DNA of 15,580 nucleotides from Bacillota bacterium (GTDB lineage: Bacteria > Bacillota > Clostridia > Lachnospirales > Lachnospiraceae), in contig JAEZHX010000207.1 of NCBI GenBank assembly GCA_023436765.1, positions 1 through 15,580 of the forward strand, in the 5' to 3' direction. Positions 7,631-14,741 of this stretch are shown here, piece after piece. The notes beneath the pieces were generated by a model that did no database searches, was not told the DNA's origin, and saw only the letters and a list, made by a program, of their open reading frames with translations. The translations under genes and the position numbers were made by a program. Numbering within the stretch: position 1 is the first letter of the stretch; each line of letters begins with the position of its first letter.

Positions 7631-9547
7631 TTACGGCAGGAGCTTCATCGGTCTCATCATCTCATTATCCTCATGATCCAGCAGGTGGCAATGCCATACA
7701 TACCCCGGACCCTCACAGGGAGAGAACGAATAATAATTATCTCCCGGCTCCACCTGACAATTCATAACGCCCTGGGGTGCATAGCGGATTCTGATTCTGG
7801 TGACCTGCCCCGGATTCACAATGACCGTATCCTTCCAACCCTTCTCATTCTCCTCCGGCGGAATCGGCTGAGCAAGAAGATAATGCTCCAGAGGAATAGC
7901 CAAGGGTGGATGATGCAGAGGAAGCGAACCATTTACTTCTCTCCATCGTTCCGTATATTCAGCTGCTTTTATATTCTGTCTGTTCAATACCTGAAATTGA
8001 ATCAGGTGAATATGAATTGGGTGTGCACCGGCCGTCATGCCGACAATCTCCCAATCCTCTGTCGACCCTACCCGCGGGGTCTCCGTCGTGTGAGACGACC
8101 ACATCTGCCCATTCAGGTACATAGCCAGCGGTCCGGTCGGACCGGCCATATCGTTCAGAGTCAAAATTCGCTTCGGACTATTCGGTGCCAGTGTCTGAAT
8201 ACAATTCAATCTCTTGGGCAGCTCGGGTGGTCTTGCAGGCTTAGGCGCATCTACGGGAACTGTGAACTGTAGGATCTGGCCCATTGTATCAGGGTTAGGT
8301 GATGGACCGAACGGATAGGGATGCCTTGCATTATTCAACAGCCGTATCGTAGTCCCCGGATCTGTCTCCGAGAAATCCACCAGGATATCAGCCCGCTCCC
8401 CCGGAGCCAGAAGAAGACTGAACAGCCTTACCGGCTTATTAAGTAAACCTCCGTCAGAGCCTATCTGTGTAAGCTCCATTCCATTGGACAGGAATAGGTT
8501 ATAGAAGCGGGTGTTGGATGCATTCAGAACGCGAAAACGGTATCGACACCGGTCCACATTGAGGTTCGGCCAGACCTTGCCATTCACCACCATGATATCT
8601 CCAGAAAAGCCGGGGACCCAATAAGGATGCGTTTCCGGTGTATTCCCACTGTTATTAAATAACAATGAGCCATCGGTATAAAATGATTTATCCTGGAAAA
8701 CCAGTGGCATCTCATACTTCCCCTGCGGAAGATTAAGTCTCCCTTCTGTATAATGCCTAAGGTGTTTGGACTTTCTGCCGTCACGTAGCAGATAGAGGCC
8801 TGCCAGCCCGGCATATACATTCAATCTCGTCATCCCAAGAGTGTGATCGTGATACCACAGCGTAGTGGCTTCCTGCTCATTCGGATAATAATATTCCCGG
8901 GATACATAAGTCGGACCATATCGCTTATCAAAGGTAAACCAGGCCTCCGGATGGCCGTCACTTTCCGACCGTACTTCACCTCCATGGAGGTGCGTTACTG
9001 TGGGTACCGGCTTCTGTGCTTCCATGAATCCGGGCGGATAGGAAGGCCAGGGCTTCGGAGGGTCCATCGGCATATGGTTAGGATTGGCCCAGTGAAGTGT
9101 AGGATCAACAGCAAATAGGTGCTTCCCCTTGATCCGATTGTTCCATTTCACCGTCACCGATGTTCCTCTTCGGGCTTCAAAGGTGGGACCCGGTGAACAT
9201 ATGGTATATCCGGTCTTACCTGTATCCGGATTCACGGTTACTCCACCATAACCAAATACCCTTGTTTTTGGAAATCCCATAGGGAGCATCTGCTGCCTGG
9301 TTACACCAATATCGACGCAGTAATTATGCCTCCGTTTCCTTCCTCTTCCCTTTTTTATGTCGTGTTCCCAGGTGATATGTGGCTTAAAAACCGGCGGTTT
9401 TTCCAGTTGATTCACATACTTCGGAATAATCATAGGGTCCAGCTTTTCCTTGCGTGCAAAATCCTGTCTCTTAAATACTGCCCCGGTAATTTTATGAATG
9501 CTATGCTTTATCTTATAGAAGCTATTTTTGGTTTCGGAATAAAGCAT
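7631..9547 (-). CDS. cotA: CotA-like multicopper oxidase (spore-coat laccase type)
   Basis: A 638-residue laccase-type oxidase of three cupredoxin domains that would couple one-electron oxidation of phenols, bilirubin-like compounds or metal ions to O2 reduction. All copper ligands are present: HLH (186-188), HDH (233-235), HPIHIH (509-514) and HCHLLDHEDNEM (619-630), where Cys620, His625 and Met630 form the type-1 site. Blocks such as HLHGG, SDGHPEAWF, ALWYHDH-like TLWYHDH, TRLNVYAGL, VNGKVWP, RFRVLNASNTR, IGSDGGLL and EKGWKDT match Bacillus CotA closely. It is about 125 residues longer than Bacillus CotA, from a basic N-terminal extension (about 1-75, with KKGRGRKRRH) and internal inserts. 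There is no signal peptide, as expected for a coat protein made in the mother cell. The start has AAAGGAGA six bases upstream, behind a possible sigma-K-type promoter (9578-9607). The symbol is by homology. Confidence 0.94.
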   Translation of the reverse strand: MLYSETKNSFYKIKHSIHKITGAVFKRQDFARKEKLDPMIIPKYVNQLEKPPVFKPHITWEHDIKKGRGRKRRHNYCVDIGVTRQQMLPMGFPKTRVFGYGGVTVNPDTGKTGYTICSPGPTFEARRGTSVTVKWNNRIKGKHLFAVDPTLHWANPNHMPMDPPKPWPSYPPGFMEAQKPVPTVTHLHGGEVRSESDGHPEAWFTFDKRYGPTYVSREYYYPNEQEATTLWYHDHTLGMTRLNVYAGLAGLYLLRDGRKSKHLRHYTEGRLNLPQGKYEMPLVFQDKSFYTDGSLLFNNSGNTPETHPYWVPGFSGDIMVVNGKVWPNLNVDRCRYRFRVLNASNTRFYNLFLSNGMELTQIGSDGGLLNKPVRLFSLLLAPGERADILVDFSETDPGTTIRLLNNARHPYPFGPSPNPDTMGQILQFTVPVDAPKPARPPELPKRLNCIQTLAPNSPKRILTLNDMAGPTGPLAMYLNGQMWSSHTTETPRVGSTEDWEIVGMTAGAHPIHIHLIQFQVLNRQNIKAAEYTERWREVNGSLPLHHPPLAIPLEHYLLAQPIPPEENEKGWKDTVIVNPGQVTRIRIRYAPQGVMNCQVEPGDNYYSFSPCEGPGYVWHCHLLDHEDNEMMRPMKLLP

Positions 9548-9577
9548 ATAATGTCTCCTTTATGATATATTACAAGA

Positions 9578-9607
9578 TATCATATGGTCAGCCTGCAGTT
9601 ATTGTGC
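9578..9607 (-). promoter_or_regulatory. Possible sigma-K-type sporulation promoter of the CotA-like gene
   Basis: On the minus strand CATATGATA (9578-9586) fits the sigma-K -10 pattern CATANNNTA, and GCACA (9603-9607) lies 16 bases upstream, fitting the short AC-centred -35. It sits about 30 bases before the start codon. No good sigma-A pair is seen here. Pattern match only. Confidence 0.45.
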
Positions 9608-9640
9608 CTGCTTTACGCGATGACCCGGCGTAAACGGCAC
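9604..9640. repeat. Inverted repeat next to the CotA-like gene promoter
   Basis: Arms 9604-9618 and 9628-9640 share GTGCC and TTTACGC (reverse complement GCGTAAA, GGCAC), interrupted by three bases on one side and one on the other, with a nine-base loop. There is no T-run for a terminator. It abuts the proposed -35 and could be a regulator site or an RNA hairpin. Confidence 0.5.
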
Positions 9641-9655
9641 CTAACCCAAAATCAA

Positions 9656-9703
9656 ATAGGCTGTTACGAAATCCCTCAAAAATTAGGATTCATAACAGCC
9701 TAT
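9656..9703 (-). terminator. Terminator hairpin after the DUF368 gene
   Basis: A perfect 11-base stem ATAGGCTGTTA (9693-9703 on the minus strand) with TAACAGCCTAT (9656-9666), extended inward with one bulge; on the minus strand it is followed by TTTGATTTT. The plus-strand side is also T-rich (9706-9717), but no plus-strand gene needs it. It starts 14 bases past the DUF368 stop. Confidence 0.75.
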
Positions 9704-9716
9704 CGTATTTATTTTA

Positions 9717-10631
9717 TTAGTCGTTTGAAAATCTGGTTAAGGACAAAATTGAAAAATAGCCAAGGATGAAGGTCGCAACCGATATAATGGCAGTGACTGC
9801 CCACCAGGAAATATCCGCTCCGTCAGGGACTGCCGGAAGGATCTTATCCTTGAAGATCTCTGATGTTGAACCTAACACAAATCCGATGATCAGACAGTAG
9901 GTCTGGTGAGGGAATTTGTTCATCGTCCATTCGATGGGCTTTGTGATGAGAAATATCCCGATTACCGTGGAGACGCCAAGCACTCCGACATACATAATAT
10001 CAAAACCCTTGATCGCGGCCAGCATGGAATCATACATTCCCAGAACCAACAGCATATGGGAGGTGCTGATTCCGGGAAGCACCAGAGCCAGTGCTATGAT
10101 AATCCCGGTTACCAGTATCATCAGATAATGGGCGAAGCTCCCGTTGTTACTGATGTCAATATTACCTGTGGGAATAAATCCGATAGAAATGACCAATACC
10201 AAACCGATCAGAAAGTATAAACCTGATGCTGCCGTCAGCTTTGATTCCTTGGTCTTCTTATAGAGAGCCGGAATCCCTCCGATCACAGCTCCCAGGAAGA
10301 AGAAGGATACCGGTACCGGATAACTTTCCAACAGCCAGCTGATTACAAATGCCAGGGATCCAATCCCCAGTACGGAACCCAGACAAAATTTTAATAGGAA
10401 AATGGTATTCCCCTTAATATCCTTAAGGAAATTACTGATCGAGCTGATCAGTTTATCATAGATGCCCAGCAGAATCGCCATAGTACCACCGCTGACCCCC
10501 GGGACACTCATGGACGAACCGATGATATACCCCTTTAATATGATCTCAATATTCTTTTTTATATTACTCTTCATCGTCTCATGTGATACACCAAAGCTCC
10601 GGTATATCAGACTCCTTTCCTCCATGCTCAT
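9717..10631 (-). CDS. DUF368 family membrane protein (PopT-type polyprenyl-phosphate transporter)
   Basis: Integral membrane protein with eight or more hydrophobic segments. DUF368 proteins (PopT) have been shown in other bacteria to return undecaprenyl phosphate, the lipid carrier for wall synthesis, across the membrane; that role is taken from the family. Two related motifs mark the internal inverted repeat: VPGVSGGTMAILLGIYDKL (43-61) and LPGISTSHMLLVLGMYD (185-201). The longest frame starts at 10631 (304 residues), but its first ATG has no ribosome site and lies only 2-3 bases from the predicted transcription start. Homologues usually begin close to the MKSNIKKN at residue 20 (ATG at 10574), which would give 285 residues, though a ribosome site there is weak too. 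It is a single-gene unit with its own promoter and terminator. Confidence 0.9.
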   Translation of the reverse strand: MSMEERSLIYRSFGVSHETMKSNIKKNIEIILKGYIIGSSMSVPGVSGGTMAILLGIYDKLISSISNFLKDIKGNTIFLLKFCLGSVLGIGSLAFVISWLLESYPVPVSFFFLGAVIGGIPALYKKTKESKLTAASGLYFLIGLVLVISIGFIPTGNIDISNNGSFAHYLMILVTGIIIALALVLPGISTSHMLLVLGMYDSMLAAIKGFDIMYVGVLGVSTVIGIFLITKPIEWTMNKFPHQTYCLIIGFVLGSTSEIFKDKILPAVPDGADISWWAVTAIISVATFILGYFSILSLTRFSND

Positions 10632-10639
10632 TAAAGTCG

Positions 10640-10668
10640 ATTATAGCATATGGTTGCTATGAAGTAAA
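10640..10668 (-). promoter_or_regulatory. Extended -10 promoter of the DUF368 gene
   Basis: On the minus strand a perfect TATAAT (10640-10645) preceded by TGC (extended -10), with TTTACT (10663-10668) 17 bases upstream. The predicted start of the message falls about 10633-10634, almost on the first ATG of the frame. Confidence 0.65.
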
Positions 10669-10735
10669 TTTAAGATTCCAGTCTCAAATGCCTGACATAA
10701 TATCGGAAGCCGTTTGTAGTTAATATATGATATAT

Positions 10736-10775
10736 GGGCTGCTGCCATTCATCTATACAATGATGGCAACAGCCC
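10736..10775 (-). terminator. Hairpin terminator after fabH
   Basis: Thirteen-base arms GGGCTGTTGCCAT and ATGGCAGCAGCCC pair with a single mismatch or G-U pair around a 14-base loop (read on the minus strand). It begins 30 bases past the fabH stop. The following minus-strand sequence is AT-rich but not a pure T-run; the T-rich side is on the plus strand. Confidence 0.6.
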
Positions 10776-10804
10776 AGGCCTTTTACTTTTATTCACTACC
10801 TTTA

Positions 10805-11782
10805 TTACAGTTTTACTATCGCTGAAGCCCAGGTCAGTCCTGCTCCGAAGGCAGCCATCGCCAGGGTGTCCCCCTTCTTAATCTGACCGTTCTTCACTCC
10901 TTCTGCCAATGCAATCGGAATAGAGGAGGAGGAGGTATTCCCGAATTTCTGAAGAGTTACGATGAATTTATCCATGGAGATGTTAAACTTCTTCGCAGCT
11001 GCTTCAATGATTCTTAAGTTTGCCTGATGAGGAATGAACCAATCGATCTGTTCCGCACTCATCCCTGCACCTTCCAGTGCTTTTTCAAAGGCATAGGGCA
11101 TGATTTTAACCGCAAACTTAAATACTTCCTGTCCATTCATACAGGTGGTATGCTTTCTCCCCTTTCTCTTCTCCTCTTCCTCCGGGCTGAAATAAACCGC
11201 AGGACAGGTAAGGAATTCGGCTCCCGCACCATCAGAGCCCATATGGGAAGAGAGAATCCCACCCTCTTCCGCCTCACCCAGAAGAAGCGCACCGGCACCG
11301 TCACCGAAGAGCACACAGGTATTGCGGTCCTGCCAGTCCGTAATCTTGGAAAGTGCGTCCGCACCAATAATGAGGACATATTTATATACTCCTGTTCTGA
11401 TATACTGCCAGGCATTCGATAAAGCATAGATAAAGCCGGCACATGCCGCAGAGATATCATAAGCAGCCGCATTGACTGCTCCTATTCTGTTCTGGACCAG
11501 GCATGCGGTGGAAGGGAAGAATTGATCCGGAGTAACCGTAGCTACGATGATCAGTCCTATCTCTTCCGGATTTACACCCGCATTTGCTATCGCCTGCTCT
11601 GCTGCCCTTACCGCCATCTCCGAGGTAGGCATATTCTCCTCTGCAATTCTTCTCTCCGAAATTCCAGATCTCTCAACGATCCATTTGTCTGTAGTATCTA
11701 CCAGCTTCTCCAGATCAAAATTCGTTACTATCCTGTCGGGTACATAACTGCCAATACCAATAATTCCAGCTCTTTTCTCCAT
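10805..11782 (-). CDS. fabH: 3-oxoacyl-[acyl-carrier-protein] synthase III (FabH)
   Basis: Cytoplasmic condensing enzyme of 325 residues, normal length for FabH. It joins an acyl-CoA primer to malonyl-ACP to start a fatty-acid chain. The catalytic triad is intact: Cys114 in SAACAGF, His252 in IPHQANLRI and Asn282 in FGNTSSSS. The C-terminal AAFGAGLTWASAIVKL is typical. The start has AGGAGA eight bases upstream and the gene lies only three bases after the 2-oxoacid oxidoreductase gamma subunit, so it is the last gene of that operon rather than part of a fab cluster. This placement suggests use of acyl-CoA made by the oxidoreductase, for instance isobutyryl- or isovaleryl-CoA as primer of branched fatty acids. 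Primer preference is inferred, and a role in another acyl-condensation pathway cannot be ruled out. Confidence 0.93.
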   Translation of the reverse strand: MEKRAGIIGIGSYVPDRIVTNFDLEKLVDTTDKWIVERSGISERRIAEENMPTSEMAVRAAEQAIANAGVNPEEIGLIIVATVTPDQFFPSTACLVQNRIGAVNAAAYDISAACAGFIYALSNAWQYIRTGVYKYVLIIGADALSKITDWQDRNTCVLFGDGAGALLLGEAEEGGILSSHMGSDGAGAEFLTCPAVYFSPEEEEKRKGRKHTTCMNGQEVFKFAVKIMPYAFEKALEGAGMSAEQIDWFIPHQANLRIIEAAAKKFNISMDKFIVTLQKFGNTSSSSIPIALAEGVKNGQIKKGDTLAMAAFGAGLTWASAIVKL

Positions 11783-11785
11783 GTC

Positions 11786-12334
11786 TTATATCTCCTGTTT
11801 TAAATAATTCTTTCCTAATTCCAAAGCATGCATCTCCAAGGGAACCAAGTCCTGCATATTCTTTGGCAGCATGTCTTTTACTGCTGCTTCCATGCTCCCA
11901 TAGGAGGGAGCCGAAAGAACCTCCATCATAGCACCGATCATGACCACATTAGCAAATTTCACATTGCCGGCGTCCATGGCAATCTTAGTGGCAGGAATCT
12001 CTATTACCCTGATGTCCTTACGATAATCCGTCTTTTTGATCTGATGGCTGTCCACGATCATTGTCTTTCCAGGCTTTACCCAGGACTCAAATTTCTGGAC
12101 TGCCGGAAGGCTCATGGCTATCACGACATCCGCCTCCTGGACCAGGGGAGAGGAGATCTTCTCCTCAGAGAGGATGACATGGCAATTAGCAAAGCCTCCC
12201 CTCATTTCAGGACCATAGGAAGGGAACATCGACACCTTCTTGCCATCCAGCATCCCTGCATAGGCAATCGTCTTGCCGGCCGCAACGATGCCCTGTCCGC
12301 CAAAGCCCGATAGTATAATTTGCTCCGTCCTCAT
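11786..12334 (-). CDS. 2-oxoacid:ferredoxin oxidoreductase, gamma subunit (VOR/KOR type)
   Basis: Gamma subunit of 182 residues of a CoA-dependent 2-oxoacid:ferredoxin oxidoreductase. The family hallmark SGFGGQGIVAAGK is at residues 9-21, and SYGPEMRGG at 39-47 fits the region that contacts CoA and the partner subunits. The start at 12334 was chosen because it has GGAGGG eight bases upstream, gives the usual MRTEQIILSGFGGQG beginning and overlaps the beta-subunit stop as ATGA (12331-12334). A longer frame to 12400 would add 22 unrelated residues overlapping the beta gene. It works with the alpha, beta and delta subunits encoded upstream. Confidence 0.93.
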   Translation of the reverse strand: MRTEQIILSGFGGQGIVAAGKTIAYAGMLDGKKVSMFPSYGPEMRGGFANCHVILSEEKISSPLVQEADVVIAMSLPAVQKFESWVKPGKTMIVDSHQIKKTDYRKDIRVIEIPATKIAMDAGNVKFANVVMIGAMMEVLSAPSYGSMEAAVKDMLPKNMQDLVPLEMHALELGKNYLKQEI

Positions 12335-13071
12335 GGCTCTATCCCTCCATCCTTTAAGACTCCGAGAGGATAGTAGGCCGTCAAGTTCTCCTCCACCCAT
12401 TTCAGTGCATCCACCGGTGACAGCTTAAAGTTTGTCGGGCAGGATGATAGTACCTCAATCATGGTAAAGCCCTCCCCCTTTCGCTGCAGTTCAAAGGCTT
12501 TTTTGATTGCTTTTCCTGCTTTTCTGACATTCTTAGGGTCATGAACGGATACCCTCTCAATATACCTCGGTCCATCCAGCGTTGCCAGCATCTCTGACAT
12601 TCTGATCGGAAGTCCCTCCTGATGACGTCTTCCTCTGGGCGTGGTCAGCGTAATCTGTCCCTGCAGGGTAGTCGGTGCCATCTGGCCTCCCGTCATACCA
12701 TAGATTGCATTATTCACAAATATGACTGTGATATTCTCCCCTCTGGCCGCAGCATGAACGATCTCAGCCGTACCAATCGCTGCCAGATCCCCATCCCCCT
12801 GATACGTGAAAACGACCCGTTCGGGAAGAACTCTCTTAATTCCGGTTGCAACAGCCGGCGCCCTGCCATGGGCGGCCTGCTGCATATCACAATTAAAGTA
12901 ATTGTAACTGAATACGGAACAGCCCACCGAGGCCACCCCAATTGTGCTACCCTCTATCTCTAAAGCGTCCAATGCCTCCGCCACCAGACGGTGAATGATG
13001 CCATGGGTACAGCCCGGGCAGTAGTGCATTTGTAGATCTGTTAATGAGTCTGGTTTCTTAAACTCCGGCAT
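12331..13071 (-). CDS. 2-oxoacid:ferredoxin oxidoreductase, beta subunit (TPP-binding)
   Basis: Thiamine-diphosphate-binding subunit of 246 residues. The TPP/Mg motif runs from GDGD (92-95) to NN (120-121), followed by YGMTGGQMAPTT. CPGC at 18-21 and SVGCSVF (Cys51) match cysteines conserved in this family, where they serve an iron-sulfur cluster. The subunit carries out decarboxylation of the 2-oxoacid and passes electrons towards ferredoxin. Its start overlaps the end of the alpha gene by 14 bases and has GGAGGG seven bases upstream, which indicates translational coupling. Whether the enzyme prefers branched 2-oxoacids (VOR) or 2-oxoglutarate (KOR) cannot be settled from the motifs. Confidence 0.94.
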   Translation of the reverse strand: MPEFKKPDSLTDLQMHYCPGCTHGIIHRLVAEALDALEIEGSTIGVASVGCSVFSYNYFNCDMQQAAHGRAPAVATGIKRVLPERVVFTYQGDGDLAAIGTAEIVHAAARGENITVIFVNNAIYGMTGGQMAPTTLQGQITLTTPRGRRHQEGLPIRMSEMLATLDGPRYIERVSVHDPKNVRKAGKAIKKAFELQRKGEGFTMIEVLSSCPTNFKLSPVDALKWVEENLTAYYPLGVLKDGGIEP

Positions 13072-14116
13072 GCTCGATCCCTCCCGCTATTTCTCTCACC
13101 TTTTGCTTGACTTCTTCAACGGCTATCACTGCTCCGCCCATTTTTCCCTGAAAATACACCGGTGCACGTCCATTCACTTCCAGTCTGACATCCTCCACCA
13201 TCTGACCGCTGTTTAACTCCACTACCAGATAGGCCTTGGCAATCCTTTCAAAGGCTTTGGACGGGAACGGCCATACCGCCTGAGGCCGGATCAGGCCAAC
13301 GCTGTAGCCCTCCTCCTCCAGCTCCTTGATCACCTGTCTTGCTACTCTGGATACAATGCCGTAAGCAACCAGCAGGATATCTGCCTCCGGGTTTATCACC
13401 TCGACCCGCTGCTCGCTCTCCCGGATCTCCCTGTACTTTTCCTGGAGATGCAGGTTGAAAATCTCAGATTCCTCCGGCTTAATATACAAGGAATTAATGA
13501 TGTTATGTTCTCTCTTCCTCTCAGTCCCGGTGGTTGCCCAGGCCTTATCGTATCGCTTCGTCTCAGGAACGCTTAAGACGACTGATTCCATCATCTGCCC
13601 TAGGATGCCATCTGCCAGGAGCATAACGGGATTCCGGTATTCATCCGCGAGGTCAAAGGAAAGCAGGGTAAAATCATACATCTCCTGAACACTGTCCGGT
13701 GTCAATACGATCAGCCTGTAATCCCCATGTCCGCCGCCTTTCACGGACTGAAAATAGTCCGACTGTGCCGGCTGGATACCACCAAGTCCGGGTCCGACAC
13801 GCATGACATTTACAATCACACAGGGGAGCTCACTGCCTGCTATATAGGAAATGCCTTCCTGCTTTAAACTGATTCCCGGGCTGGAGGACGAGGTCATCGC
13901 CCTGGCACCTGCTCCGGCTGCACCGTAAACCATTTGAATTGCGGAGATTTCACTCTCTGCCTGAAGGAACACCCCTCCCGCTTTCTCCATATGCTTTGCC
14001 AGGTATTCCGGAAGCTCTGTCTGCGGTGTGATCGGATATCCTGCATAGAAAGTACAGCCGGCTCTGATTGCCGCTTCTGCAATTGCATCATTTCCCTTCA
14101 TCAGCTTCTGTTCCAT
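13058..14116 (-). CDS. vorB: 2-oxoacid:ferredoxin oxidoreductase, alpha subunit (VorB-type 3-methyl-2-oxobutanoate dehydrogenase)
   Basis: Alpha subunit of 352 residues, the length of the VorB/KorA class. Recognisable blocks are LMKGNDAIAEAAIRAG (5-20), GYPITPQTE (26-34), LQAESEISAI (51-60), MTSSSSPGISLKQEGISY (74-91), and NVMRVGPGLGGIQPAQSDY (103-121), which line the TPP and CoA pockets, then a C-terminal Rossmann-like domain with LVAYGIVSR. The pattern is the one usually annotated as VorB in Clostridia. With CoA and ferredoxin the complex converts 2-oxoacids to acyl-CoA, CO2 and reduced ferredoxin, or the reverse. The ATG at 14116 has GGAGG seven bases upstream and overlaps the delta gene by 29 bases. 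The substrate is assigned by resemblance only. Confidence 0.92.
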   Translation of the reverse strand: MEQKLMKGNDAIAEAAIRAGCTFYAGYPITPQTELPEYLAKHMEKAGGVFLQAESEISAIQMVYGAAGAGARAMTSSSSPGISLKQEGISYIAGSELPCVIVNVMRVGPGLGGIQPAQSDYFQSVKGGGHGDYRLIVLTPDSVQEMYDFTLLSFDLADEYRNPVMLLADGILGQMMESVVLSVPETKRYDKAWATTGTERKREHNIINSLYIKPEESEIFNLHLQEKYREIRESEQRVEVINPEADILLVAYGIVSRVARQVIKELEEEGYSVGLIRPQAVWPFPSKAFERIAKAYLVVELNSGQMVEDVRLEVNGRAPVYFQGKMGGAVIAVEEVKQKVREIAGGIEHAGV

Positions 14117-14324
14117 TTGCTACCTCCATACTAATCTCGAATACCAGGTCCGGACACATCATGGCGCACAGCGCACATTCGATACAGCTGTCTCTGTCGG
14201 TAATATCAATCGGTGTATAGCCTCTGCTGTTCACTGAGGACTTATCTATGGTCAGAATCTTCTTCGGACAGACCTCGATGCATAAACCGCACCCCTGACA
14301 CTTATCCTGCTTCAATATAATCAT
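14088..14324 (-). CDS. 2-oxoacid:ferredoxin oxidoreductase, delta (2x[4Fe-4S]) subunit
   Basis: Ferredoxin-like electron-transfer subunit of 78 residues. Two CxxCxxCxxxCP motifs (Cys9/12/15/19 and Cys47/50/53/57) bind two [4Fe-4S] clusters that carry electrons from the beta subunit to external ferredoxin. The ATG at 14324 was chosen because a GGAGTG site (14331-14336) precedes it and the usual MIILKQDKCQGCG beginning results. The longer frame to 14417 would start inside the -35 box of the operon promoter and adds unrelated residues. It is the first gene of the five-gene operon. The C-terminal 14 residues are acidic and are read again by the overlapping alpha gene. Confidence 0.93.
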   Translation of the reverse strand: MIILKQDKCQGCGLCIEVCPKKILTIDKSSVNSRGYTPIDITDRDSCIECALCAMMCPDLVFEISMEVANGTEADEGK

Positions 14325-14388
14325 CTGTTCCACTCCGTTTCTTATTAGCTTATTATATAGTTCAATATTTTTAACTATTATAACTACC

Positions 14389-14417
14389 ATTATATACCTA
14401 TGTATTAATATATTCAA
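14389..14417 (-). promoter_or_regulatory. Sigma-A-type promoter of the 2-oxoacid oxidoreductase-fabH operon
   Basis: TTGAAT (14412-14417) and a perfect TATAAT (14389-14394) on the minus strand, spaced by 17 bases. The leader to the first ATG (14324) would be about 58 bases. Confidence 0.75.
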
Positions 14418-14424
14418 ATTAAAT

Positions 14425-14437
14425 TTTGATTATCAAA
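14425..14437. promoter_or_regulatory. Palindrome upstream of the operon -35 box
   Basis: Perfect inverted repeat TTTGAT / ATCAAA around one central base, eight bases upstream of the -35 hexamer. The place suits a regulator site, but in AT-rich DNA such a short palindrome may be chance. Confidence 0.3.
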
Positions 14438-14662
14438 GTATTAACTGCTGTAACCCTTAATTTTACTGGTTTTTCTACAAATACTATTTTCGATGATGTA
14501 GTAATTTTATCAATTACTTATAATATCTGTAACTCTATTATATAGTTTTCATTAACTTATCATATGATTATTTCGTACTGATCTGCTCATGTTATCCCTA
14601 TTATTGTAGGTGCCCGGCTATCAAAACCAATTTAATATAACTCGGTTAAATTACGCACTGAT

Positions 14663-14705
14663 AAAAGCCACCGAAGTTAACAGTAGTTAACCTGCGGTGG
14701 CTTTT
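14663..14705 (-). terminator. Strong terminator after the RHH protein gene
   Basis: Arms AAAAGCCACCG and CGGTGGCTTTT form an 11-base stem, which extends through a small internal bulge into GTTAAC/GTTAAC around a four-base loop. The T-run on the minus strand ends the SPFH-RHH unit; the symmetry makes it able to act in both directions. It lies 36 bases past the stop. Confidence 0.85.
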
Positions 14706-14741
14706 CCTTATACCAGCTTACACTCTCCAATAATTCCTTCG

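Larger units (their letters stand above)
14325..14741. other. AT-rich intergenic region with VOR operon promoter and upstream terminator
   Basis: A 417-base stretch without a convincing gene. It holds the promoter of the oxidoreductase operon (14389-14417), a 13-base palindrome just upstream of it (14425-14437) and the terminator of the preceding unit (14663-14705). Between about 14440 and 14660 I see only AT-rich sequence with scattered TATAAT-like words, and no riboswitch or small ORF with a ribosome site. Confidence 0.6.

Noticed and set aside
7625..8272. A 215-codon plus-strand frame opposite the multicopper oxidase gene
   Set aside because: Antisense to an unmistakable CotA-like gene with all copper motifs; composition is Arg/Ser/Leu-rich as expected for a shadow frame.
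12335..12400. Longer start (12400) for the gamma subunit
   Set aside because: Adds 22 residues with no family likeness deep in the beta gene; the 12334 start has GGAGGG and an ATGA overlap.
14325..14417. Longer start (14417) for the 4Fe-4S delta subunit
   Set aside because: It would begin in the -35 box of a very good promoter, and the added residues do not match the family; the 14324 start has a ribosome site.
14412..14440. CodY box in the oxidoreductase promoter
   Set aside because: The AATTTT start is present, but the rest departs from AATTTTCWGAAAATT at most positions.
14440..14660. Riboswitch or small RNA in the AT-rich gap
   Set aside because: No conserved riboswitch core or stable multi-stem structure could be recognised; only scattered AT-rich words and short palindromes.
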